From positions 1 through 45,433 of the forward strand of contig DNTA01000120.1 in the NCBI GenBank assembly GCA_003500135.1: a stretch of DNA of 45,433 nucleotides, in the 5' to 3' direction. Both the position numbers and the translations under genes were made by a program. The DNA comes from Cytophagales bacterium (lineage in GTDB: Bacteria; Bacteroidota; Bacteroidia; Cytophagales; Cyclobacteriaceae). Under the pieces are notes generated by a model that was not told where the DNA came from, did not search any database, and saw only the letters and a program-made list of their open reading frames with translations. Of this stretch, positions 8,420 through 18,001 are shown piece by piece (the first letter of the stretch is position 1; every line of letters begins with the position of its first letter).

Positions 8420-10240
8420 ATGAGCGAATCCAATCAATTATTTAATGATTTTGGCCCGGTTTCAAGAGCGGAATGGATTGATAAGGCCACTGTAGACCTT
8501 AAAGGAGCCGATTTTAACCGTAAACTGGTTTGGCGTACCTATGAAGGGTTTGAAGTACAACCTTTCTATACTCCGGAAGACATGACCGGAACAGATAAAC
8601 TGGCACAGTTGAGGGCCATATTTGCCCAGTCATCAAGGTCATGGGCCAACTATACGGAAATTCACATTCAGGATGAAAAGAAAGCCAATGAAGAAGCGCT
8701 TTATGCTATGAAATATGGCGCTCAGGGTATTCTTTTCCATGCTGATATTCACAAGATAGATCTCAATGTCCTGCTAAAGGGTATCGATATTAGAACCATA
8801 CACGTTTCTTTCGCTTTGGAAGCGCCATCAGAAGCGCTGGTGGAACAGTATTTTAATTATGCTAATAAAGAAGGCGTTGACCTGAAAGAACTGAAAGGTT
8901 TTGTACAAGCCGATGTATTGGAAAGCTGGACTATCAGGGGCGTGGCGCCAGATTTTGACGAGCTTGCTCAAATGATCAAGCTAACTGCCCAGGCCCCCGA
9001 CTTTAGAGGTTTGGCGGTACAGTCTGCCTCTTTTGTCGATGCCGGCTCCAATGTAAGCCAGGAACTGGCCTTTGCCTTTAATAAAATGGTTGAACTTTTT
9101 GACCGTTTGTCAGAAAAGGACATTGAAATTAAAGTTTTGGCTGGCGAACTTATTCCGGTACTGGCTATCGGAGGTGATTACTTCTTTGAAATTGCCAAAA
9201 TGCGTGCCTTCAGGTTATTGGCAGCCAGCATTTTGAAGGCTTATGGTGTAGATGCATCACAACTTAAGATAGTGTCCGTTAACTCATTGTGGTCTAAGTC
9301 GTTATACGATCCATATGTAAATATGCTTCGCAATACGACCGAAGGTATGGCTGCTGTAATGGGTGGTTGCGATGCCCTTCTGACCCGTTCACATGACTGC
9401 AGCTATCAGGAGCCTTCGAATTTCAGTAGAAGGATAGCCCTGAACGTGTCGAACCTTTTAAAAGAAGAAACTTACCTTGATAAGGTCGTAGACCCTGCCG
9501 CAGGATCATATTATATAGAGAACCTTACTTTATCATTGACCGATAAAGCACTGGAAATATTCAAGGAAATTGAAAGTAAAGGTGGTTTTGTAATAGCTTT
9601 TGAAAACAATACGATACAAGGTATGATTGCTGGGGTGAAAGCACAAAAAGAAAAGGACATTGCACAACGTAAAAATGTGTTTGTCGGAATTAACCGATAT
9701 CCAAACCTGAATGAAAAAGTTCCTTTTATCAAGCACGATGGCGCTGCTAAAGAGGTAAATGGTATAAAGTTACTCGTACCGCAGCGTGCTGCCCGTCTGT
9801 TTGAAGATTTGCGCCAGCGTACCCAGGAGTATTTCGAAAACACCGGTAAGCTTCCTAAGGTATACCTGGCTTGTTTCGGTAACCTGGCTATGCGAAAAGC
9901 AAGAGCAACATTTGCTGCCGACTTCTTTGGTACTGCCGGATTTGAAATGATGGGTGAGTTTTTCTTTGACAATATAGAAAATGCCGCTAGGGAAAGCGCA
10001 GCAAGTGACGCAGATATTGTAGTAATGTGTGGCGCCGATGATGATTATATTGAAAACGGAGAAGCTTTTGCCAAAACTTTCAAGGCCATAGCGAAAGATA
10101 AGCAACTTGTATTGGCGGGAAATCCTGCTGATATGGTTGAAAAACTGAAGGCAGCGGGTGTGGATGAATTCATTCATGTAAGAACGAATGCCATTGAGGC
10201 TTTGAATGCCTTTCAGGAAAAACTTTTGACTACTGTTTAA
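8420..10240 (+). CDS. mutA: Methylmalonyl-CoA mutase small (beta) subunit
   Basis: A 606-aa paralogue of the catalytic mutase chain. It has the N-terminal TIM-barrel region and a C-terminal Rossmann-like domain (about 470-600), but the cobalamin-ligating DxHxxG motif is absent, as is normal for the non-catalytic small subunit of the heterodimeric enzyme. The preserved barrel segments include LAGELIPVLAIGGDYFFEIA. It stabilises the large subunit. The stop lies 8 bp before the mutB ATG, indicating translational coupling. Confidence 0.95.
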   Translation: MSESNQLFNDFGPVSRAEWIDKATVDLKGADFNRKLVWRTYEGFEVQPFYTPEDMTGTDKLAQLRAIFAQSSRSWANYTEIHIQDEKKANEEALYAMKYGAQGILFHADIHKIDLNVLLKGIDIRTIHVSFALEAPSEALVEQYFNYANKEGVDLKELKGFVQADVLESWTIRGVAPDFDELAQMIKLTAQAPDFRGLAVQSASFVDAGSNVSQELAFAFNKMVELFDRLSEKDIEIKVLAGELIPVLAIGGDYFFEIAKMRAFRLLAASILKAYGVDASQLKIVSVNSLWSKSLYDPYVNMLRNTTEGMAAVMGGCDALLTRSHDCSYQEPSNFSRRIALNVSNLLKEETYLDKVVDPAAGSYYIENLTLSLTDKALEIFKEIESKGGFVIAFENNTIQGMIAGVKAQKEKDIAQRKNVFVGINRYPNLNEKVPFIKHDGAAKEVNGIKLLVPQRAARLFEDLRQRTQEYFENTGKLPKVYLACFGNLAMRKARATFAADFFGTAGFEMMGEFFFDNIENAARESAASDADIVVMCGADDDYIENGEAFAKTFKAIAKDKQLVLAGNPADMVEKLKAAGVDEFIHVRTNAIEALNAFQEKLLTTV

Positions 10241-10248
10241 AAAACTAA

Positions 10249-12384
10249 ATGATTATGAGACCAGATTTTTCAAATATAAATACAGAAAACATAATCGGGG
10301 AAGCAGCGAAGCAACAAGTGAATGGCCATGGCAGTTGGGAAACTGCGGAAAAAATCGAAGTGAAGCCTTCATTCAGCGCTGATGACCTCAAAGATGCCGA
10401 ACACCTGTCATTCGCGGCAGGATTACCGCCATTTTTGCGAGGCCCCTACTCCACTATGTATGTTACCCGTCCATGGACGATCAGGCAATATGCGGGATTT
10501 TCCACTGCGGAAGAGTCAAATGCATTTTATCGAAGAAACCTGGCAGCCGGTCAAAAGGGACTTTCCGTTGCCTTTGACCTTGCCACACACCGTGGATACG
10601 ACTCCGATCATCCACGTGTAGTGGGCGATGTAGGTAAAGCCGGTGTGGCGATCGACTCAATACTTGATATGAAAGTATTGTTCGATCAGATCCCACTCGA
10701 TAAAATGTCAGTATCTATGACCATGAACGGTGCAGTAATACCGGTAATGGCCTTTTATATTGTTGCGGCTGAAGAGCAGGGCGTTTCGATGGATAAATTG
10801 AGTGGGACCATTCAAAACGATATCCTGAAGGAATTTATGGTGCGTAACACCTACATTTATCCACCTAAGCCGTCGATGCGAATTATTGGTGATATATTTA
10901 AGTTCACCAGCCAAAACATGCCGAGGTTCAACTCAATCTCCATTTCGGGCTACCACATGCAGGAAGCCGGTGCGACTGCAGATATTGAGTTGGCCTATAC
11001 ACTTGCCGATGGCCTGGAATACATCCATACGGGAATTGAAGCAGGACTGGACATCGATGCATTCGCTCCCCGCCTGTCATTTTTCTGGGCGATTGGTATG
11101 AACCACTTCATGGAAATTGCCAAAATGCGGGCAGGAAGAATGCTTTGGGCGAAAATAGTCAAACAATTCGATCCTAAGAACCCTAAATCAATGGCCCTTC
11201 GCACGCACTCGCAAACTTCCGGTTGGAGTTTAAGTGAGCAGGACCCATACAACAATGTGGCTCGTACCTGTATCGAAGCGATGGCATCAGCAAGTGGGCA
11301 CACGCAGTCACTGCATACTAATGCGCTGGATGAGGCAATAGCGCTTCCTACGGATTTCTCAGCGCGTATCGCTCGAAATACGCAGTTATACCTGCAGGAT
11401 GAAACCAATATGACGCGCGTGGTAGACCCATGGGCAGGATCTTATTACGTGGAGTACCTGACCAAGGAATTAGCTAAAAATGCCTGGTCGCTCATTCAGG
11501 AAGTGGAAGAATTGGGTGGTATGGCGAAAGCGATAGAAACTGGCCTTCCTAAAATGCGCATTGAAGAAGCGGCAGCTCGTAAGCAAGCCCGTATTGATTC
11601 AGGCAAGGATATCCTTGTAGGCGTCAATAAATTCACTACTGATGAGGCCACTGATATTGAAGTGCTTGATGTTGACAACACTGCTGTTCGAAATTCTCAA
11701 ATTGAGCGATTGAACAAACTTAAAGCAGATCGTGACAATGATGCCGTACAGAAAGCGCTTGGAGCGCTATCCGATGCGGCAGGCAATGGCATTGGCAACC
11801 TGCTGGAGCTGGCTGTGGATGCAGCGCGTAAAAGAGCTACATTGGGAGAAATTTCTGATGCAATGGAAAAACATTTCGGAAGACATAAAGCGGTCGTCAA
11901 GACCATATCCGGTGTATATAGCAGTGAATCTGCTGACGATACCGACTTTAAAGAAGTACGCGCCCTTACCGATCAGTTTGCAGAAACTGAAGGTCGCCGG
12001 CCGAGAATCATGATCGCTAAAATGGGCCAGGATGGTCACGACCGTGGAGCTAAAGTGGTTGCCACCTCATACGCCGATATGGGCTTCGATGTGGATATGG
12101 GGCCTCTTTTCCAGACTCCTGAGGAAGTTGCCAGGCAGGCTGCTGAAAATGATGTGGATATTGTAGGTGCGTCTTCACTGGCTGCCGGGCATAAAACACT
12201 TATTCCGCAGTTGATCGACGAGTTGAAAAAACTCGGACGTGAAGACATCATGGTCATTGCAGGTGGGGTTATCCCACAACAAGACTATGACTACCTGTAT
12301 GAAAAAGGGGTCACCTTCGTTTTCGGGCCAGGCTCAAAAATCCCGAAATGCGGAAAAATGATGCTCGAAAAACTGATGGAATGA
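10249..12384 (+). CDS. mutB: Methylmalonyl-CoA mutase large (alpha, catalytic) subunit
   Basis: A 711-aa adenosylcobalamin enzyme that isomerises succinyl-CoA and (R)-methylmalonyl-CoA. The B12 domain carries DGHDRG at 595-600, with His597 the lower cobalt ligand, followed by GGVIPQQDY. The barrel holds the substrate-channel segments [20 protein letters not shown] and [15 protein letters not shown] second ATG two codons in (10255) is an equally good start. It is the last gene of the run and is followed by a strong terminator. Confidence 0.97.
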   Translation: MIMRPDFSNINTENIIGEAAKQQVNGHGSWETAEKIEVKPSFSADDLKDAEHLSFAAGLPPFLRGPYSTMYVTRPWTIRQYAGFSTAEESNAFYRRNLAAGQKGLSVAFDLATHRGYDSDHPRVVGDVGKAGVAIDSILDMKVLFDQIPLDKMSVSMTMNGAVIPVMAFYIVAAEEQGVSMDKLSGTIQNDILKEFMVRNTYIYPPKPSMRIIGDIFKFTSQNMPRFNSISISGYHMQEAGATADIELAYTLADGLEYIHTGIEAGLDIDAFAPRLSFFWAIGMNHFMEIAKMRAGRMLWAKIVKQFDPKNPKSMALRTHSQTSGWSLSEQDPYNNVARTCIEAMASASGHTQSLHTNALDEAIALPTDFSARIARNTQLYLQDETNMTRVVDPWAGSYYVEYLTKELAKNAWSLIQEVEELGGMAKAIETGLPKMRIEEAAARKQARIDSGKDILVGVNKFTTDEATDIEVLDVDNTAVRNSQIERLNKLKADRDNDAVQKALGALSDAAGNGIGNLLELAVDAARKRATLGEISDAMEKHFGRHKAVVKTISGVYSSESADDTDFKEVRALTDQFAETEGRRPRIMIAKMGQDGHDRGAKVVATSYADMGFDVDMGPLFQTPEEVARQAAENDVDIVGASSLAAGHKTLIPQLIDELKKLGREDIMVIAGGVIPQQDYDYLYEKGVTFVFGPGSKIPKCGKMMLEKLME

Positions 12385-12421
12385 CTTAAAGTTTGAGGTT
12401 TTCATAATTGAATGTAAAGGC

Positions 12422-12451
12422 CCCGGTAAATTTTACCGGGTCTTTTTTTTT
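12422..12451 (+). terminator. Intrinsic terminator of the propionate/methylmalonyl-CoA run
   Basis: CCCGGTAA pairs with TTACCGGG (12422-12440, 3-nt loop) and is followed by TCTTTTTTTTT. It sits 37 bp after the mutB stop. The hairpin plus T tract is textbook and marks the end of the run. Confidence 0.9.
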
Positions 12452-12610
12452 GAAAAACTTCATTTCATAGCATAAAATAATTAGTATTCGGGTTTCAGTA
12501 AGTTTTATATTAAACAGAATAAAGTCATTTTGCTTTGTTCTTGCAATAAAACTTCGGTAATTAAGCGATATTATTAGCCATTAACCTGAATTATTTACAA
12601 AGAATTTAAG

Positions 12611-13513
12611 ATGGAGAAGGAAGTACTGACGTATGAAAAAGTAATGGATATGGGATTGCCGAATATCATAGTATATGCTGCGCCCGTCATGATAGGTCTC
12701 GTATTACTGGAATGGGGCATTAGCTTTTATCAGAATAGAAAATTTTACGATGAAAAGGATACGCTGGCAGCTACTGTGGTCGGACTGGTAAATGTAGCTT
12801 TAGGAGCTGCATTGAAAGTTTTCACCTTCGGTCTGGCAATCTATTGTTATAATCTTGTTCCCTGGAAAATCCCCCATACCTGGTGGGCCTACGTGCTTTG
12901 TCTGATTTGGATTGACTTTTGGCGATATTGGGCGCACCGGATCGGGCACGAGAGCCGTTTTTGGTGGGCTACGCACATTACACACCATTCTTCCAAGCAT
13001 TATAACCTGTCAGTATCATTCCGTCTGGGCTGGACACAATACATCAAAGTGATCTTTTTTGTGCCGGTTATGCTCACCGGTTTTGATCCTGCCGTTTTCT
13101 TTATTTGCCATCAGATAGAAGTGTTGTATCAATTTTGGATCCATACTGAGTACATTAAAAAGCTACCAAAACCTATAGAATATCTTTTCACCACTCCTTC
13201 GCACCACAGAGTTCATCACGCGACGAACCCGAAATATATAGATAAGAATTACGGTTCTACATTTATTATTTGGGATCGTATGTTTGGAACCTTCCAGCCG
13301 GAAGAAGAACGCCCGGATTATGGCATTACCACAAAAGTGGAAAGGCCATATAATCCCGTATATCTGGTATTTCACGAATGGGTAGCCATATTTAAAGACA
13401 TGGCAAAAGCTAAAAATTTTAAGGAAGCCATGTTGATCATGTTCGCTTACCCCGGTAAATACAAGCCAACGGGTAAGAAGGTGCCGACGGTGGATAAAGT
13501 AGGTTCGGGTTAA
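12611..13513 (+). CDS. Sterol desaturase / fatty acid hydroxylase superfamily membrane protein
   Basis: A 300-aa di-iron membrane oxygenase. The histidine clusters are complete: HRIGH (109-113), HITHH (122-126) and HHRVHH (198-203), with His167 and His178 between. Four to five hydrophobic stretches lie around 20-40, 55-80, 90-106 and 145-170. Bacterial relatives hydroxylate or desaturate fatty acids, carotenoids or sterol-like lipids; the substrate here is unknown. Its stop codon overlaps that of the convergent cardiolipin synthase by 4 bp. Confidence 0.88.
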   Translation: MEKEVLTYEKVMDMGLPNIIVYAAPVMIGLVLLEWGISFYQNRKFYDEKDTLAATVVGLVNVALGAALKVFTFGLAIYCYNLVPWKIPHTWWAYVLCLIWIDFWRYWAHRIGHESRFWWATHITHHSSKHYNLSVSFRLGWTQYIKVIFFVPVMLTGFDPAVFFICHQIEVLYQFWIHTEYIKKLPKPIEYLFTTPSHHRVHHATNPKYIDKNYGSTFIIWDRMFGTFQPEEERPDYGITTKVERPYNPVYLVFHEWVAIFKDMAKAKNFKEAMLIMFAYPGKYKPTGKKVPTVDKVGSG

Positions 13514-14967
13514 AGGAGCGGGGCAACAATACGTGCCACAGAACCGAGTAACTTTTGTTTAAGAGGCCTTTTTCGCCAGGTTTTTCTGTCAAGTTTTTCA
13601 GAATATGCCAGGTCTTCCATAAACTGGTTTCTTACTCTCGTTGCTACTTTTTCATTGTACATGAAAGCATTTACTTCAGCATTGTATTCAAAGCTTCTGT
13701 AATCCATATTGGCCGTTCCCAGGCTTACAAGTATATTGTCCACCACAATTACTTTGGCGTGGATCATACCCCTTTCGTATAAGTGAACCTCTATGTCATT
13801 GGCCAGCATTTCATCTATATAAGTTTTAGAGGCGGCCTGTGCAAAAAGGGTGTCCGAATACTTTGGAAGAAGCAGTATAACCTTTACCCCGGACTTAGCC
13901 GTTGTTTTCAATGCTGTTAAAATGCTTTCCGGCGGTATAAAATAAGGTGTAGCGATCAATACTTCCTGTTTGGCAGCATTGATCACCTCGAAAAATGCTT
14001 CCATAATATTAGCATTATCTGAATCGGGTTCGCTATTGAGGATCATGCAATGGACATCACCTTCTTTCGATAAATTTTCCGGATAATAAACCCTTTCGGC
14101 GTGAATACTTTGACCACTTACAAAACTCCAGTTTAGCCAGAACAACGTCTGCAACACATATACTGCCGTACCATCAATCCTGCAATGGATGTCGTGCCAG
14201 TATAAATTGTTTTGCAGGCTGTTATCGTATCGGTCTGCGATGTTGATCCCTCCCAGAAAAGCGGCGCTACCATCTATAACTACAGTTTTACGATGATCCC
14301 TGAAGTTCACACGGTTGGCCAGACGGGTAAATATCACCGGGTTATATGGGAATATTTTTATCCCGGCGTCTTTCATTCTTGCAATATTTTCGTCAGGAAA
14401 GGAAGAGCTACCCAACGAGTCGTAAATAATACGAACTTCCACCCCACTTTTTACTTTTTCAATTAATATCTCTTCTATTTGAAGCCAAACCCTTCCCGTA
14501 TCTATAATGTAATACTCCATATGTATGTGGTGCCTGGCGCTTTTCAGGGCTTGAATGAGAGCGGGGAATTTCTCTTCCCCATTTATATAGATCTGGACGT
14601 TATTGTTTTCAGTAAGTGGTGAATTGGCATTCCGCCAGAATAAAAACGGTAGCCGCCACATTTCTTTCATGAGATCCAGGATTTTCTGCCGATCATTTAT
14701 AAGGTGTTTTTTATAAACCTCCATCCATTCACTTATCAGCTTTTCATCACGAATGGCTTTTCGGGAGAACATTTTTTGTTTGCGCAGATTGACCCCAAAG
14801 AAAAAATAGATCAAAACGCCGATAATGGGTAAAAGAACTAGAATAAGCAGGTATGACTGCGTCTTTAGTGGGTTTTTGTTATCGAGTAAAACACGGAAAA
14901 ACAAAATAATCACTAACAGATAATATACACCGATCAGGCTATTGATAATAATGGCAGAAGTATCCAT
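13510..14967 (-). CDS. cls: Cardiolipin synthase (phospholipase D superfamily)
   Basis: A 485-aa enzyme joining phosphatidyl groups to make cardiolipin at the inner membrane. Two N-terminal helices (about 8-28 and 38-58) precede two PLD domains. Each has a full HKD motif: HRKTVVID (His225, Lys227, Asp232) and HAKVIVVD (His403, Lys405, Asp410), each followed by GG.N or G.AN. Length matches Cls of the ClsA type. It is monocistronic and convergent with the desaturase-family gene. Confidence 0.95.
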   Translation of the reverse strand: MDTSAIIINSLIGVYYLLVIILFFRVLLDNKNPLKTQSYLLILVLLPIIGVLIYFFFGVNLRKQKMFSRKAIRDEKLISEWMEVYKKHLINDRQKILDLMKEMWRLPFLFWRNANSPLTENNNVQIYINGEEKFPALIQALKSARHHIHMEYYIIDTGRVWLQIEEILIEKVKSGVEVRIIYDSLGSSSFPDENIARMKDAGIKIFPYNPVIFTRLANRVNFRDHRKTVVIDGSAAFLGGINIADRYDNSLQNNLYWHDIHCRIDGTAVYVLQTLFWLNWSFVSGQSIHAERVYYPENLSKEGDVHCMILNSEPDSDNANIMEAFFEVINAAKQEVLIATPYFIPPESILTALKTTAKSGVKVILLLPKYSDTLFAQAASKTYIDEMLANDIEVHLYERGMIHAKVIVVDNILVSLGTANMDYRSFEYNAEVNAFMYNEKVATRVRNQFMEDLAYSEKLDRKTWRKRPLKQKLLGSVARIVAPLL

Positions 14968-15434
14968 TCTTTAGGTGGAAGTTGATTTTTCTAATATCCT
15001 ATGTATCCTTATGAAAAACAATGGAGAAATGGAATAAATTCATAGCGGAATAATCATGAAACAGTTTATATGATTCCATTATTTCAAGTTCCCCAGAAAT
15101 GAATCAAAAAATATCTAAACATTTCTATAATAAAGTATTGACTTTGTAGTGGAAAAGTATAGGCATTTCGTTTATGAAGTACTTACTTTTTGGATGTAAA
15201 GTACTGACATTTTGAAAATGAAATAAATATACTGCAAATTATGGTTAGCGCGGCAGATAATAGTTGATTTTGAAAGTCAAAAAGACCTTATTAACACTTC
15301 GCATACATAATTAGCACAGTGAAGGAAGGGAGTTTTATTTCGGTTAAATGACCTAATAAGTATAGATCATTAACATACCAAACTTAAGCCCGGAAAGACA
15401 AAAATAAAGAGGCATTTTTCAATGCCTCTGTATT
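14968..15434. other. 467-bp non-coding interval
   Basis: A/T-rich, without a credible gene. It holds a 12-mer seen twice with one mismatch (TAAAGTATTGAC at 15131-15142 and TAAAGTACTGAC at 15197-15208, 66 bp apart), probably chance or a weak site upstream of cls, and the terminator of the next gene at its right end. I found no clear promoter for cls. Confidence 0.5.
15401..15428 (-). terminator. Intrinsic terminator of the 88-aa gene
   Basis: GAGGCATT (15409-15416) pairs with AATGCCTC (15421-15428) across a TTTC loop. Read on the - strand the hairpin is followed by TTTATTTTTG. It begins 6 bp past the stop codon of the - strand gene. Confidence 0.8.
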
Positions 15435-15701
15435 TTAGCGAATGTACAACTTGTTTTCAATCTTTTCGAAAAGCCCGCTGTCGAACTCCTGCAGTTGGTG
15501 GGCCGGCATACGAACCGTCATGTCTTCGTAATTGATTTCATAAAACCTATCTCCGAAATCGCTAAACATCATTCGGCGATGGTTTTCTTTAAGCTTCTCA
15601 AGAGCGAGAAGGTCTCCCTTCTCCAGCTCTTCCTGGTACATTACGGCACTTCGTGTCGAAATATACTCTGCCTGTTCATCTGATAAATGTATTGTAATCA
15701 T
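15435..15701 (-). CDS. Small conserved-looking protein of unknown function (88 aa)
   Basis: I do not recognise a family. The protein is acidic and mostly helical in composition (SDEQAEYISTRSAVMYQEEL), with a tail rich in Phe and Ile and no membrane segment or signal peptide. A consensus Bacteroidota promoter 50 bp upstream and a hairpin terminator just past the stop frame it as a genuine single-gene transcript, which is stronger evidence than the sequence itself. Confidence 0.7.
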   Translation of the reverse strand: MITIHLSDEQAEYISTRSAVMYQEELEKGDLLALEKLKENHRRMMFSDFGDRFYEINYEDMTVRMPAHQLQEFDSGLFEKIENKLYIR

Positions 15702-15751
15702 ATTGAGGTCTACTTCTTTAGTTCTAATTATGGTTCATAATTTAATATTTG

Positions 15752-15780
15752 CAAAAATATTAATAAATTTAGAAATCCAA
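15752..15780 (-). promoter_or_regulatory. Bacteroidota-type sigma-ABfr promoter for the 88-aa gene
   Basis: On the - strand TATTTTTG (15759-15752) fits the -7 element TAnnTTTG exactly. A TTGG -33 element (15780-15777) lies at an 18-bp spacing. The -7 box is about 50 bp upstream of the ATG at 15701. Confidence 0.6.
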
Positions 15781-15853
15781 TCCTATATTCGTTAATAAAT
15801 TGTAAATTTCTTATGAATTTAAAAATATCGCAATAAATATAACGTATATCAAA

Positions 15854-15928
15854 CGAAAGGGTTGCCATGTGGAAAAACTACCACATTTTTGACCCGTTTT
15901 CCACGTCGTAAACTTCCGAAACCCTTCG
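15854..15928 (+). promoter_or_regulatory. Structured leader upstream of the 61-aa and MgtC-like genes
   Basis: Nested complementarity: CGAAAGGGTT (15854-15863) pairs with AACCCTTCG (15920-15928) with one bulge. Inside it, GTGGAAAA (15869-15876) pairs perfectly with TTTTCCAC (15897-15904). A competing hairpin ATGTGG/CCACAT (15867-15872 with 15881-15886), followed by five T, shares bases with the inner stem. Mutually exclusive stems in a region of about 75 nt before an MgtC-family gene suggest an attenuator or other RNA switch. This is inference from pairing only. Confidence 0.4.
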
Positions 15929-15991
15929 AACACGCTGTAACGAAAAAGGCCTGTTTTTTGTTGTTATAATAAGTGGATCAACAAAATACCC

Positions 15992-16177
15992 ATGTTTGAA
16001 TTAACATCTATATTAACCGTAGGAGGCGTAATAACGCTGATTTTGACCTTTGTTGTTTTTGGCTATCTATTATGGTGGGTAGCACATAAAATTAACAGAA
16101 AAAACAAAGGCGCCTATAAAAAAAGGGCGAAAGAGTTTCGTTCGTCCAAAACCGTAGACTCAGGTTCAAATGCTTGA
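15992..16177 (+). CDS. Small single-pass membrane protein (61 aa)
   Basis: One long hydrophobic helix (about 8-31, ending LLWWVAHK) and a very basic tail (KINRKNKGAYKKRAKEF). This predicts an N-out, C-in inner-membrane peptide. No family is recognised. Its last 8 bp overlap the start of the MgtC-like gene in another frame, so the two are probably translated together and may work together. Confidence 0.65.
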   Translation: MFELTSILTVGGVITLILTFVVFGYLLWWVAHKINRKNKGAYKKRAKEFRSSKTVDSGSNA

Positions 16178-16637
16178 CTTTAATTGGCAGGATTACCAAT
16201 CGCAATTATCCATATTTATTAATGTGGTAATCGCTACCATTTTGGTAGCAATAATTGGATTGGAGCGTGAAACCCGTCATAAACCAGCAGGCTTGCGCAC
16301 CAATATGATCATTGGCGGAGCTACCTGTTTATTCGTTTCACTTACAGGTCCGTTGATAGATTTCCTTGAAAAAACACAGAATCCCGAATTGTTACGCATT
16401 GATCCTATTCGTGTGTTAGAGGCTATTGTGGTAGGCATTAGCTTTATCGGTGCAGGTACAATTTTAAAATCAAAGGAAGAGCATAAGGTCTTGAACTTAA
16501 CCACAGCTGCCACACTTTTAATATCCGGCTGTATTGGTATCGCTGTGGCCCTTCAACAATACTACCTGGCGATAGGTATCACGGCCTTACTTTTTACCAT
16601 AAATCGCATTTTAAACCGCCGGACCTACCATAAGTAA
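16170..16637 (+). CDS. MgtC/SapB-family inner-membrane protein
   Basis: A 155-aa protein with four to five hydrophobic segments and the MgtC hallmark blocks IGLERE followed by KPAGLRTNM, then GISFIGAGTIL and NLTTAAT. MgtC proteins influence Mg2+ homeostasis and virulence in Salmonella; many Bacteroidota copies lack the C-terminal ACT-like domain, as this one does. It overlaps the upstream 61-aa gene by 8 bp. Confidence 0.85.
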   Translation: MLDFNWQDYQSQLSIFINVVIATILVAIIGLERETRHKPAGLRTNMIIGGATCLFVSLTGPLIDFLEKTQNPELLRIDPIRVLEAIVVGISFIGAGTILKSKEEHKVLNLTTAATLLISGCIGIAVALQQYYLAIGITALLFTINRILNRRTYHK

Positions 16638-16711
16638 ACGAAAATCAGAAAAGGCGAAAAAGTACTTTTTTAATCGCTGATAACTTCTGCTATATTGCCG
16701 ATTATATTTAG

Positions 16712-18001
16712 ATCGATTGGCGATTCATATCTCAAAATATTTACAAAAAAAAGCGCTGGAAAAACCATGGAAGCAAGGTCTATACCGCACTCGATCAGGG
16801 GGTGGTCAGTGGATTTGCGTTTATGCTTCAGATATTATTAGCTGGGTGGCTGGGAATTTCAGTATTTGGGACATTCGCTATATTGAGGATCGCTGTATTG
16901 CTGAACAATGTTAATCAGGCTCTGGTCACATTTCCAATGATGACCTTGCTTACACGACAAGTCAACCCTATACAATACACTTTTGCAGTAGCCATTTTAC
17001 AGGTTCTTCTTCTTCCCATATACACCTTTTTTATTTATTGCCAAAATCTTGGCCTTTCCATCATTTGACATTGAATTAAACGACGCCACATTTTATGAAT
17101 TTGGCTCCCTGGCGCTTGGATATCAGATTTATGATTTTACGAGGAAATCATACTTTTCAGACCAAAAGTTTAAAAATGCATTATTTCTTGATTTAGGCAA
17201 CATTTCTATTCAGATTATAGCGCTTTTATTTCTATATATTTCGAATAGATTGGGACTGCAGAATATCCTACTGGCTTTATCCGCCTACTATGTACTATCA
17301 TTTGTACTTGTTTGTTGCAAGGCATCGCTTTTAAACCTAAACGTTGTTGTCCATACTTTTCGCAAACATTGGCGGTTTGGTTCGTGGCTTTTAGCCACTT
17401 CCACGATACAGTGGCTCTCAGGTAATTTTGTATTCCTTTTTACCGGAAGCATTGTGGGAAATGCGGCAGTAGGCATACTGAAAATCGGTCAAAGCCTTGT
17501 TGGGGCAATTACTTTCCTTTTTCAGGTTGTAAAAATTATTTACCACAGAAAGCCAGCGATCTATCAAAAATCCGATATGGAAGGTTTATGGCCAGAGATG
17601 CAGCTAACAATGAGAAAATTGGGTGTTTTAGTCATCCTATTTGCGACTTTAATTGCGGCTTTAGCTTATCCAATGGCCTCCTGGCTCTTTTCAGACGAAG
17701 TTGCTAATCATTATCATATGTATCAGGGATTTACCCTTTGGGCGATCTTATTTTTCCCTACATTTATTTATCGAATAGGCTTTAGAACAATAGAAAATCC
17801 CATATTATTTTTCTAGCCTTCTCCATTCATATTATCCTTAGCGCTTTACTGTCAATTTTATTGATCCCGATTGAAGGTCTGAAAGGTGCCATATGGACAA
17901 TGATTTTGGCAAAAACAGGCATGGTGGTTTTTTACGTCATTGCCTTTTACATACAGCGCAAAAGTAATATCAATCCTGAGCGGATTTATTTATCTAAGTA
18001 A
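16712..18001 (+). pseudogene. Frameshifted Wzx/oligosaccharide-flippase-like gene
   Basis: Three consecutive frames read as one polytopic membrane protein. Frame 1 (16712-17068) holds a typical flippase N-terminus: SKVYTALDQGVVSGFAFM, then LLAGWLG and FGTFAIL. The reading moves near 17,050 to a second frame (to 17816), with helices such as FGSLALGYQIYDF and GSWLLATSTIQWLSGNFVF. It moves again near 17,800 to a third frame, ending GLKGAIWTMILAKTGMVVF and a TAA at 17999-18001. The first frame has no ATG upstream of the conserved start. Two frameshifts plus a lost start mark a dead gene. Its tail overlaps the convergent oxidoreductase gene by 16 bp. Confidence 0.8.

Noticed and set aside
2914..12384. 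Reading the carboxyltransferase as PccB of propionyl-CoA carboxylase
   Set aside because: No biotin carboxylase gene is nearby, and anchor, carrier and Na+ pump genes follow directly.
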